Shown: positions 10,388 to 21,430 of the stretch, in pieces
Numbering within the stretch: the stretch's first letter is position 1
Layout of the letters: each line of letters starts with the position of its first letter
Assembly: GCF_030272615.1 (NCBI RefSeq)
Contig: NC_081406.1
Span: forward strand, 169,971,861 to 170,035,860
Direction of reading: 5' to 3'
DNA: 64,000 nucleotides
Origin: Cryptomeria japonica
Taxonomy: Eukaryota; Streptophyta; Pinopsida; Cupressales; Cupressaceae
Notes under the pieces: generated by a model
Databases searched by the model: none
Told to the model about the DNA's origin: nothing
Seen by the model: only the letters and a program-made list of their open reading frames with translations
Translations under genes and position numbers: made by a program

Positions 10388-11549
10388 ATGGATTCCAGTT
10401 TGCAGAGACAACTTTGTGTGGCACTTGAGGATCATGATGCAACAAGAAATGAAATAAGTTCCTTAAAGAGAAACTTGAATGCAGCAAAAGACTTCATTAA
10501 TGATTTGAAAGAACAAGTCAACACTTCAAGAGACAAAAGGAAAGATTTGATGGATAAGTTGAAGGAGAAAGAAGAACAAAGCATGTAAAATCAGGAGAAA
10601 GCTGACGAATGTGATAAGCTTGCTAGAGAGAATGTTATATTGAAGAATGAGATGCAATCTATTGTGATGAAGCCAACTAAGGAGATTGAAGACCGGAAGA
10701 AGAATGAAGAAAGTTTGACTCAATCATTGAAAGATAGATCAAATGAATGTTGCAGGCTTACTTATGAGAATGATCAATTGAAGCTTGAGTTGACACAATC
10801 AGGAATAATGGTCAAGAAATTGAAAGACAGATTGTTTCCCTAAGAGATGAACTTGCTATTGCAAATGAATACAAAGAAAAATTCAATGGTAGCTCAATAA
10901 GGCTTGATGAGATGCTAGAAAGTCAGAGACATGGAAAAGACATGTGAGGACTCAAATTTGAGAAAAGAGAATCCTCCAGTTCTGGACAAAGCAATGCAAA
11001 GCCTGATCATAAGAACAGCAAAAGTACTCTGGTAAGACAACCTAATGCCTACAAATTCAATGGTAGATGTTTTACTTGCAATAAATTTGGTCATATGGAA
11101 AATCAATGCAGAAGTAGGGTGAATAATGGAATGAATAATGCGAACAATGTTCCTACCTTTACCAGTCAGTGTTTCATATGCAATAACTCTGGTCACAAGT
11201 CAAACATGTGCAGAGCAATAATGAATAATTTTCAGAATAAGAGATGCTATGCTTGTGGGATGTTTGGACATATCTCTAACCAATGCAGGATGAGACCAAA
11301 TCAGATGAATTTTAAACCTATGTAGAGAAGTGTTGTTTTCCATACATGCAACAAAACCGGTCACATTGCAAAAATAAGACTATGAACAAGAGTGCTCCGG
11401 TAGATAAGAACAAAGTTGATGAAAAGGCAAAGGCAAAGGTAGAAGAGATTAGGAACAAGCATGAGAAGATGTGGGTTAGAAAAGATGAGTCCAAGGCAGC
11501 CAATGGATATGCACTTGAATCCAATGCAAGATCTTCATCTGATAACTAA
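10388..11549 (+). pseudogene. Gag-like protein of element B with three tandem CCHC zinc knuckles
   Basis: The start is the ATG at 10388 (MDSSLQRQLCVALEDHD), about 50 bp after the primer site. The first 450 bp encode a charged, heptad-like coiled coil. After a frameshift near 10810 come three Cys-x2-Cys-x4-His-x4-Cys knuckles: CFTCNKFGHMENQC (11068-11109), CFICNNSGHKSNMC (11170-11211) and CYACGMFGHISNQC (11245-11286). A damaged fourth (CNKTGH) lies near 11345. The end contains KHEKMWVRKDES, a phrase type also seen near the end of plant copia Gag. An in-frame TAA at 10586 and two frameshifts break it. No usual capsid core is visible upstream of the knuckles. Confidence 0.8.
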
Positions 11550-11934
11550 GGCATTTGGCCTTAGGGGGTGGCATTTTCATGAAAAATCTTGCATAACCCC
11601 CTAAAGAGATCTGTGATTGATCAAGGTTGATTGTAGATGCTAGGAGATGATTATCCAGAATTCATCATACCGATCTTGGAATCTAGTGGAATAAATTATG
11701 CTGAACAGGACATCCGATTGAGCTGTATAGTTGCATTTATTTCAACTTAAAGTTAGGGTTTGCAAAGTTAAAAAGGGCAAAATGTGAATCATTTCTCACA
11801 TTGCGAATGAAGAGTTGATGATGCAAAGCAAGGCGAAATATATTTCAAGGCTATTAGAAGGCTTAAGGTAATCCAACAAAAGAAAAAGGTATTTACTGAA
11901 GCGTGTGCATCCTTTAAACCCTAAATTTCTTGAA
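11550..11934 (+). other. Spacer between gag-like region and second ORF of element B
   Basis: It starts with a purine-rich stretch after the gag stop (ttagggggtggc near 11563). No protease or integrase motif is seen in any frame, which is where a copia pol would begin. Confidence 0.6.
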
Positions 11935-14900
11935 ATGGGGTCTTCTTCTGTTGATAATCCTTTGGTAGTGGAAATTTTTGAGCGAGCAAGGCCGCAATTC
12001 AAAAGATATCCATTTAAGTCCATTGAGCATGATCCCAATGGTTCTTTTTCATCCGTGCCATACAGAGTTTTTCACGTTGATGATGTTAGGGCATACGTTC
12101 ATTGCACAATTGAGGAAATCAGAAGTAAGGATATCTTAACCCTATATACTGAGCGCATAATAGATGAAGTTGGAAATCCCAAACTAGAATATGTGTAGTT
12201 GCAGAGGAAGGGTTTCACGCAGTTTGTTCATTTTTTGACATTCGATGAAAATGAATGGGTAAGGTACATTTTGAGCCATGTCCATGATGAATTCATATGG
12301 CTGGACAGACCCTACAAGATAACCAAGCAAGCCATTCATGCAGTCACATGTCTGCACCAAACCGGTGGAAAACCTAATTTGAGGAAGGTAACAAACCCAA
12401 CCGTTACAAAACTAACCGGTGCTCAATATGACAGCAGGTCAATGACGATTGTTGATATCTTAGAACATGATGTTAAATTTGCATCAATGATTATTAGATA
12501 CAAAGTTTATCAGTCTAGCAGATTGAATTTGGTCTCTAGTACTACAATATATGTATCTTATCAGATGGTGAAAGAGGACATGTGGTATGACTTGTGCATA
12601 GTTATTCTTGAAGAACTCTTGAGAAATCTGAAGAAAATCAAAATAGACAAGAAGAATGTTTTCAAATTCGGTTCATTGATTGTCTATCTATCACTGTACT
12701 TCATGAATGAAATCCCTAGGACACAAGGTCTGTAAAGATTGGGAAATAAAGAGAATTAGACAACTGCCCTATGGAGTTTCTTCAAAACCTTCCAAGGCAG
12801 AATGAAGAATAGGGAAAGGATCCCTAAGGGAGTAGTGAACAAATATGTAGACACTATCTGTTTCATGGTCGACAAGGACCAGTGCCATATGGAGGTTGTA
12901 GAACCAAGAAAAATACAGATAATGCCAATGGGTTATGAGGTTGATTCTCAAACTCTTGAAATCTATGCTCAACATCTATTGAGCAAACCGGTTGACACTC
13001 AAGAACTAAAATTTGCTAAATTCAAGGAAAAGGATATGGAGTTGCATAAGAAGTTCACTCAGTCTGAAAGGAAAACAAAAGTAACAAAAATGGCAGAGGC
13101 AATGGCTAAGTAGATGGGCTTTACCAGAGAAGCTATCAAGAAAGCTAAGGAGAAGAAATCTCAGATGGAAGCAGAGATGGAATCAAAGAAACCTAAAACT
13201 GAACTAGTTCCCTCCAAGTCAAAGCCTAAGGAGACTAAGTCTTCCCCTACTCCAGTGAAGACATCGACAACTCAAAGCTCATTCGAAAAAGGAGTGTTCA
13301 AGCAAAAGAAAAAACCTAAAAGAACTTATGTCGTTGTATCTCTTGTTGCATCTGAAATAGAGTCAAAGGAGGAAGCTAAGAAAGCAAAGAAGAAAGGAGA
13401 ATTTGTCCGAGTGACTAGAAAACTACAGTCTAGTGTTGACCAGCAAAGCAAGAAAATAAAATCAGAACCCTCTCTAACCAGCAGACCTAAAAGAGGAAGA
13501 AAGCTAAGGACAAAGCTTGATGAAGATCTTGAATCCAAAAAGGTGGAAGGTAAATACACCATCATTCCTCCATTGAATGCAAAACAATTGACTAATGAAG
13601 TAGTTAATGATGGCAATCTCAAGAATATTAGTGCATACTATGAAAATATTGATGAGAATGATCAGAGGGAAATTGATGAAGATGTTGTTTTGCATTTGCA
13701 TAACTTCGACAAATCTTTAATTAAGCTAGAATGTAGTATTCCAAAAGATTTATATAATATTCTTGATGCTAGAAGGCTAACAACAAGCTAATTAGATAAA
13801 GAAATGAAAGAGCATGATTTGATCAATATCAATGCTTGCATCTCTCAAGAAGAAGTTGTTAGACTCATGGAGCTAGCTAACAAGAAAGAATTCTGAAGCA
13901 AAAACAAAGTAAACAGGCTTATGGTTGGCAAGGTTGAGGAAGTTAGAAAAGAAACTAAAGAAATTTGGAAAATGTTTCTAAAGAACAATCAGTTACAAGT
14001 CAACCCCAATTATGATGATGACTCGCAAAAGGAAGATACCTCTCATCCGGAAGATTAGGCCAATGCAACTCTTGATGCAAAGGATAGTGAAAATCCTTTG
14101 GTTGACCACCCAAAGATATTGGAAGGGAAAGTTGAAGAGGCCAAGGCAACACCAAAAGATGATACTGCACCAAGTGGTAACACCGGTGCACATGTTGAAG
14201 AAAAAGAAGAGGATAAATAAAAAGTTCACACTGAGCGAGAACTGGAAAAGGATGTAGGTAACAAGGAATCAGATTTGGATAAGGTATAGGATAAGGGCGA
14301 AGAGGTCAAAAAGGGAAAGCATAAAATTGATGATGTCCCGATAATCATGGCAATTGACACACCGAATGACAAAGGAAAAAGGATCCTTCCACAAATCTCC
14401 ATTAATTTTGATAGATCTCTTGACATTGGACAAATGTCTCCAACTGAAAGGTTGATGGTTGCTACAACGGTCCAGGCTCAAGCTAGTTAGGACTTGGTTA
14501 AGTCAGAGAATGAGGACAAAAAGTTGATTGAGATGTCTGTAGATGTTTTACAAAAGGTGGAACCAGAATTACAATTAGATTCAAATTCCAAACCCTGTGG
14601 TAGATTGTTACAAGTGATCAACAATATCCATACCAATTTTGAGTCATTGGAAAAGGCAACCACCAAGACAATATTAGACAGATTCAAGGAGGTGCGTATG
14701 CAGACATTTCGGAAGATGATCAAAGATGATAGAGTCAAATTGAACAAAGGACTATAGACTATCTATGAGGCATAGAGTGAATAAGGAAAGATATACACAT
14801 CATGCCTTGTACTGCTCAAATTCACATCAGATATAGACAAGTAGATCAATGTTTTCTTGGGCAAGCTTGATAGTATACATCAGTCATTTGATTCCAATGC

Positions 14901-15063
14901 AACCCTTACCAATAGTATAGAAGGTCAAGTGATGGCTCTAATTGATCAAATATCGAGCCTTAAATTAGAAAAAGACAGGATACTAAGGCGGGTTGGTGAG
15001 CTCCGGATCCTTATTGCTCCCTGGATGGACACCATGCTGAGCAATAAAGTTTTGATTGCATGA
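11935..15063 (+). pseudogene. Long non-pol protein of element B, one frame with 14 in-frame stops
   Basis: From ATG 11935 (MGSSSVDNPLVVEIFERA) one frame stays protein-like to TGA 15061-15063, about 1,040 codons, with no frameshift. Layout: a globular part of about 360 residues (FVHFLTFDENEWVRYILSHV, DRPYKITKQAIHAVTCLH, FKFGSLIVYLSLYFMNEI), a Lys/Glu/Pro-rich linker (13114-13560), a helical domain around NISAYYENIDENDQREIDED, an acidic linker, and a C-terminal helical part (MSPTERLMVATTVQAQA near 14435). Internal stops are 9 TAG, 4 TAA and 1 TGA. It resembles the 44231-46113 and 52048-53949 proteins in this window. Function is unknown. The N-terminal part recalls plant-mobile-domain or putative plant transposon proteins, but that is a guess. 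Confidence 0.72.
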
Positions 15064-15402
15064 AGATAATGACACAACTTGTTCTGTCAAAATTGAAAGA
15101 TGTGGAGATATACGCTTATGTTTTCAGTGTTTTCATCACAGTTTTGGACAACTTGAAGAATGGGTGGGATACCCACTTAGGATTTTTGAAGACCATTTTT
15201 TGCAGATATCTTCAAGTATGTATAATATCGGCTATATACCCCTGTATATAAGTTTTTTTGAGCAACACTCCATCTTTGGCATTTTTGTCAAAGGGGGAGA
15301 GTAGAGTGAAAAATGTACAGAGAATGGTACAAGTTTTTATTTTTTTGAGTTTTTAGTTTGAGGGGGAGCCTCATAAATTTTGATCTAGGAGCCATCAATG
15401 CC
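15064..15402 (+). other. 3' untranslated interior of element B
   Basis: No open frame of interest. It contains repeated purine-rich runs (aagggggagagta near 15291 and gagggggagcc near 15359) before the true polypurine tract, so secondary plus-strand priming sites are possible. Confidence 0.5.
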
Positions 15403-15413
15403 AAAGGGAGAGA
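15403..15413 (+). other. Polypurine tract of element B
   Basis: AAAGGGAGAGA lies directly upstream of the 3' LTR start at 15415. Confidence 0.85.
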
Positions 15414-15414
15414 T

Positions 15415-16349
15415 TTTTGGCAATTGACACTCATTCGGTGGATACCATTGCATGGATAATGGATTAGGGTTGTCATTGATGGCAAATCTCCTCAGGAATT
15501 CTATCCGGTAGTTATGGATTTTGGTAACAGGTAGAGGAAGTGGTCTGGTAATCAATCACCAGTATTTCAGGATAAGCATAGCACTTTTTGGTCCAGAATC
15601 ATTACGGTGATTGTAGTGGTCAGATTCGTGCATGGGTTGATAGAGTTGACATGTAGAAATAATTTAGACATCATTTGGTTGATCCGCATATGTTTTAGAG
15701 ATCCGGTCTAAGCCGACACCCAGTTACACGTCACATTGCATATTATGGATGGCCGACTCGATGAATATTTTATTTTGTGATTGCGGATATATATGACTAA
15801 TGTAGGAGATCTTTTTGAGGTATGATATGAGTGAGAAACTTATTTGGCACAGTTTCATGTGTGCATTATTGATCTGGTAGCTGACTAAGAAGCAGAACAT
15901 AGCATAGTTGTGGAGGTGTTACAGTCAGACTTTTTGCACTTAACTAGAACTCATCCAGGAATTGTTTGATGGTATTTTGGAGTTCCATCATTGTTGTTAT
16001 CATTGTAAATGATCTATAAGTCAGTGAGACTTCCATATTGTAATTGAACCTTTGGTTCTAAGTAGTGTTCCTGAATGCATGTGCATTCCCCTTTTGTAAT
16101 ATTTATGTACTCCTGATCACAATATATGAATATTGTGGGTTCCAATCCCACCATGGTTTTTCCCTTTCCGGGTTTCTACATAAAAAACCCGGTGTTATGT
16201 TTTTGTGGTTGATTATCTTGTGTTTTTGCATTTTACTTTCTTGCATTTGCTTCCGGAGGTCTAAGAAAAAGTTTGAAAATATATTTACTGGTAAAACATT
16301 GATTCACCCCCCTCCCCCCCCCCCCTCTCAATGTTTCTTGATTCCAACA
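15415..16349 (+). repeat. 3' LTR of element B (935 bp)
   Basis: It matches 9388-10321 throughout. Its first bases are TTTTGG where the 5' LTR has TGTTGG, so the outer dinucleotide has mutated. Near its end is a C run (about 16307-16326) that is shorter and mixed in the 5' LTR. Confidence 0.92.
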
Positions 16350-17070
16350 TGTTTTTTATATGATTTCCTCTAGTTCATCTATGTAGAGTCCACAAATATA
16401 GAAGAAGAGAGTGGGTAACTCTATTTAGCATCTATGGTACTCTAAACATCCTATATTTCATCAACCATTGTTTGTACCCTACAGACAATATATTCATAAG
16501 ACTTCATCACTAATGAAGCATTCAAAGGTGGAAGATGTTAATCATTAATCTTGTCCAAAATTTAATGCCATAGGATTGTGTCAAATTCCTTGGAAAATCC
16601 ATAAAATAAATTAAACTCTATGCCTATTTGATTTAGCCTCTTCAATGACATATGTCAAGGTGAAGATGCCACCTATGGTATGATGGCTCCTCCCAATCCT
16701 ACTTTTCATTTGACCCTCATCTTATTTATCTCTACCCATATTTATAGATGAATGACTAAAGGCATGTCAAATATCTATGCCAATGTGTGGCCAACCATAA
16801 TGGTATAGTAGTTACTTAGGTCATTATATTTTCTTAGATTGGAGCTTAATTATAGTATGAAAGATCAAGCGATTATAAAAGAAATGACAATAAATAGATT
16901 GTGGGTTGACTTGAATGCTTGGTTGGTTTGGAAAATTATGTGACATATATATCTGTATATAAATATTGGACTATAAAAAGGAAATAAAAATTAAGTACTT
17001 GTGAATTTGATTCCACAACAAAAGACCACATTAAGACCTTTGATAATGAATCACCTTTTAAATAAACTTT
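16350..17070 (-). mobile_element. LINE remnant, copy A, RT-containing 5' piece
   Basis: It begins with the TGTTT duplication of element B and continues the LINE. It matches 21035-21430 (copy B) and 23130-23980 (copy C). Minus-strand translation across 16380-16740 gives worn LINE reverse-transcriptase phrases such as FYGFSKEFDTILWH, which corresponds to the family pattern with Asp in the palm, interrupted by stops. The match to copy C fades at about 17060. Confidence 0.6.
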
Positions 17071-19199
17071 GCATACTTTTGAAGTAGTGAAGCTAACGAA
17101 TAAAATAGAAATAGATTGACCAATATGAGACAATCAATCACTTTATGAGGATTTGAAACTACCTCTAGAACAAGAGACAACAAATTCCATGACTTGCTTA
17201 ATGGATAACAAAATAAAAAGCTAAAAAATTGTTGAGTATAAAGATGCAAATAAGTAAGCACACAAGTATTGCATATGAATGCAATAATTTTGGGCATGTA
17301 AAACCTTTAAGTTTTGTTCACTCTATTCAATTAAAAATTGGCTTTAAATTTTTCTATTAATAAAAGTAGAAGGCTCAAACACAAAACCTATTGCTTTCAA
17401 GTAGTAAAGCTTACCATCCCACCAATCACCTCATCCACGTGCAAAAAAGAAAACAAATTGTTTATTTATAATAGAAGAAAAAAATAGTTGTGGTTATTCA
17501 ACTAGTTAATATTTAAGAAAAGCTAGTTATGTTAGCTTCTCAGTTGAATTTTTATGTTTTTAGATCTTCCAAATAGGTAATAATTTTAATATATACATTT
17601 AGGGATCTATAGGGTGCTTCTGGAATACAGGGGAGGACAACCAAAAAAAGAATATTGTGTTGCTACAAAGAAATGATGGAGTTGGATGCAATGTAATGAT
17701 AGAGATGGATTGATGCTATAATAATGGGGACTCGATCATAATGATGTAGAGAAAAGAATGTTTACTATGCAAAATGAATCATATAGGGTTGAATCATATT
17801 GTTGCTTGTTATTTAGAAATAAGAAGTGTGAGAACGTGTGTCATGAAGGAGTTGATTTTTTTTTGTGCAAGGTTCGACATTCACTAGTGGAATGGCTAAG
17901 GACCTGGTGATATGCATAAGAATAAACTCTTGGTTGACCATTTTTTGAAACTTTTTCCATGCAAAGGAGGAAGAGTGATCAAATAGTCCTTACATGGACT
18001 CAAAAAAATGCACTCTTGTTTAGATAGAAGAGAGGAAGTGAGTGGAGTAGGAAGTAACCCTTTTGGTTGTGGAGAGAAGTTTGATTTCAAAGAAGAATAC
18101 ATTGAAGCTTTAGACAACAAAGGAGGGAGAGGAGAAGGTTAGAAACCTAAACCTTCTCTAGAAAAGTGTGGTGTAGGTTTTACAAGAGCCTTAACTCCTT
18201 GTTTCATGTACCTAAACCATTTTCAGTATATCCAAGTTTAGGAATATCTTTTAATCCAAGCACATAACATGTCTCCAAATCAAATAAAAGAGGAAGGGCC
18301 ATATTACTAATCTTGTCTAAATGAGAAATTTGATCATGTGAAGAAGAAGGTCCATCATCTTGAATAGGAGATGATGATGGTATTTGAGAATTACAGAAGT
18401 AGAGGAGGTTGGAATTAAAGATTCAGGTTGTTTAGAAGTAGATTGTGCGAATGAAATAAAAGGCATCTTTAAGGTCTCAAGTTCATACTATAAAGAGACT
18501 TAGTTTATACATGTTTGGTATAGTGATAGAACTCAAAGAAATATATTTCTTGCTAGTAATTATGAAAGAGAGGTCCAAAATGCCATTATATATAGTTTAT
18601 TTTAATAAATTGGCAATCAATTATCTTTTATGTCTTGTGCATGCTTCTACATTTTGCATTCATGTTTACAAGGGTAGTGTCAACTACCGCATCAAATAAA
18701 ATCCATCTATCCATGCTCTTGTTTTCAAATGTGTATGATGTAGATTCATTTGAGGAGATTAGAGTGCATGTATACCATTGTACACTACATTTGACTAGGA
18801 AAATGAAGTCACTTTAAGCAATCTTTTTAAATTTCACATCACATTTACTTTAGAAATGAAATTAAGACACACCATCTTTAATGGGGATGTGACTTGCATA
18901 TTTCTTTTTAATTTGATCAAGTCTTAATCAATCAACTTTAATCATTATGATAAGATATAAATATTTCTATGCCTTGGAATCAATTTCAAAATGAACAATT
19001 TTAAGGAGTGGTGACTAATAGTCAACATATCCTTAACACAATTATATATAAAGAGCTTAAGCTACTAGATCACATAAAATGTAATCTACTTCTCTTTAGA
19101 GAATATATTTATTTATAAGTTTTGCGCCACATCCTTACATATGATAGTTACTTGAGCTAGAGTTAATTTTATATTATACTTAACAAGATATAATTCTAT
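17071..19199. other. Unassigned AT-rich sequence
   Basis: I see no gene, RNA gene or recognisable element here. A minus-strand frame at 17896-18120 is composition-driven and resembles nothing I know. Confidence 0.5.
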
Positions 19200-21430
19200 C
19201 TTACAAATTCTTATTTACCATATTGATCATAATTTTTTTTATTTATATAAAATAATCAATAATCCAATGAATCCAAAATTATCTTGATAAAATATTCTAT
19301 TATCCAACAACTCAACCATCCTACCTACAATTGAAAATTTCCCCATTATAGTGCTAATTCTATGTAAAATGAAAAATATTAAACTAGTCAGATCGTTAGC
19401 AATTTTTTATAAAAAGTAATTAAAGAAAATTCTCTTGCAATTCAGTTCATGTGTAAACATTTAAAATTTTAGTTCATACTCAGGTCGGTGATGTGACCCA
19501 TTTTACTTTTATATGATGAGAAAGGCAGGACTGTTGTTTGGAGGAATTGATAGATACGTAATTTGCCATGACTGAGCATTTCATGTATTTTGTCTCTTTC
19601 GAAAACTACAAATTTCACATGTCCCAATTCTTTTGCTCTCTTAGTGAAAGAAAGCACTTTTTTTTGTTTTTTTTTGGTTTATTAGTGTGCATATGTTAAT
19701 TACTAAAGAGCTTATCTACCTATAAATTTAAAAACCAAGCAAGACTTTCAATTGGTGGAAACATTGTCCTTTAATCTCATATTAGGGAGAACATTTGAAT
19801 ACACAATGTTCTTTAGTCTTTGATTTTAAGGAGTATACTTAGCAATTTACATTTTTTCATTTTTAGCTTTATTTTATATCTTATAATAGATCATGGAGTG
19901 TGATTCAAAATGTTGATGCAAAAAAAGAGACAATCAAATTCAAACACAACTATTTGAAAAACTAATGGATTGTGGAAACCCGATGAAATTAAATACAAAC
20001 CTCTTAAAGAATATGGTTGTGTATTCTAATGTGAAGCTATTAGGAGAAAATTTTGAGTTGTGCAAGAAGAATCCTTCGACTGTAAGGTACCTAAAATGTG
20101 GTATATAATGGAGGATGATGAGCCCATCAATAGCCTAGAGATATAGATTCAAATGGTATTGAAGTTTGGAAGATAGTGGCTTTTGAGGTACCGTCAATGT
20201 GTGTTAGAGATAGGATCAATAAGTCTTAATAAGAATATTGTTGTTTATCTACCCCTTAAAGAGATTGGGACTATTCACTGAGAATATTTATGTCAATGGC
20301 CTGGCAATATAAGGGTCAATGAGGCACATTAGGGAGGAGGCTTTCACATGCCAATAAGACACTGACACCCCAAATGATGTAAGATTAAGAAATGGGTACC
20401 TAAGATGACTAATCTAGGAGGTAACCATCATTCTCAACCTATTTATCATAGTCACCGCATGAAATGTTACTAAATTAATGAGAAGCGTGTTAAACTCTAT
20501 ATATATGATTGCTTGAGGGATTGAACTCTTAACGAGAATATGTTTAGATAGCACCATAATACTCTCTATTTGATTATGATAAACAAGTTAAAGGTATCGT
20601 CATTGAACCCCACTAGCATACAAGAGGTCGAGCATCACTAGTGAATGAAAAAGGTGGATATTTCTTCAAGTGTCCTAAAATTGAACTTAAAAACAATAAT
20701 TTTCAAGCATTGTAAGAGAAACATATCCCTTAGTTTCAATCAACAACTAAAGTTAAGTTGAAGTGTGTACCAACCATAAGGACCCCTAGGTAAACATATG
20801 AAGAATCAATGTCAACATTCTCATCTTTGCAAGTAAGAATAGCCTCACATTAAAAGCCACAACTTTTGTTTTCTACAAATTAACCTAAAGTTTCTAGTTA
20901 TAACAAAACAAGGCTAAAATGTCGACTTTGGAGACCCTTTACTAAGTGAGAAATCAAGATAATGTCATGTGCAAATAGAAGAATACAATAGGGACTCCAA
21001 TAATTAAACAACCAAACGTATCCAATAATTAATATATGTAGAGCCCAAAAATATAGAAGAAAGCATGCAAGTCTATTTAACACCCATGGTACTCTAAACA
21101 TCCTCTATTTCACCAACCATTAGTTGTACTCTACAAAATATAGTGTGATCACTAATGAATCCTCCAAAGGTGGAAGACCCAAAGGTTTAATCTTGTCCAC
21201 AACCCAATGTCATAGGGCTAAATGCCTTGCAAAAATCCACAAAAAATAAATAAATTTATGACTATTTGGTCCACCTTCCACAATGATAGGTGTCAAGTTG
21301 AATATGTTTAATCTATACAATGATGATTCCTCCTAAATCCTACTTGTCCTTTGGCCCTCATCTTTTTTGTCTCTGCCCATCTTGAAAAACAAATGACTAA
21401 AGTTGTGCCAATTAGATACTATTACAAAAA
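19200..21430 (-). mobile_element. LINE remnant, copy B (5'-truncated)
   Basis: It aligns with copy C at an offset of about 2.1 kb and with the pieces of copy A. The minus-strand frame at 20898-21101 keeps RT signatures: a worn GVKQGCPLSP-like motif (WVLNRLACFL) followed by LLFAHDIILISH at about 20958-20981, where relatives have FADD. Further upstream, 21101-21430 reads IIVEGGPNSHKFIYFLWIFA, matching the usual LINE palm region. Many stops and indels. Exact ends are uncertain. Confidence 0.68.
20898..21430 (-). pseudogene. Reverse-transcriptase core of LINE copy B
   Basis: This is the best-preserved coding trace of the family. On the minus strand the order is palm motif A region (IIVEGGPNSHKFIYFLWIFA), then RVPWVLNRLACFLLYFWALH (motif B region) and CILLFAHDIILISHLV (motif C, with the first Asp of the catalytic pair changed to His). 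That order and spacing fit a non-LTR retrotransposon RT. It is dead by stops, frameshifts and loss of the catalytic Asp. Confidence 0.65.

Larger units (their letters stand above)
9388..16349 (+). mobile_element. Non-autonomous LTR retrotransposon with gag-like region and a long second reading frame (element B)
   Basis: This 6,962-bp element has LTRs of 934 and 935 bp with TGTTGG/CCAACA ends, an initiator-Met-type primer site, a polypurine tract and a 5-bp target duplication. The 5.1-kb interior holds a coiled-coil/zinc-knuckle region that resembles copia-type Gag (10388-11549) and a second protein of about 1,040 codons (11935-15063). I find no protease, integrase, reverse transcriptase or RNase H motif in any frame, so the element would depend on enzymes from other elements. 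It splits LINE copy A. Superfamily is inferred as copia-like from the gag style only. Confidence 0.88.

Noticed and set aside
11935-15063. Genetic-code reassignment or functional TAG readthrough
   Set aside because: The neighbouring host gene uses a normal TAA stop, TAA and TGA also interrupt the frame, and methylation-driven CAG-to-TAG mutation explains the pattern more simply.
16307-16326. C-run as a separate microsatellite feature
   Set aside because: It is part of the 3' LTR of element B and has a shorter counterpart in the 5' LTR.
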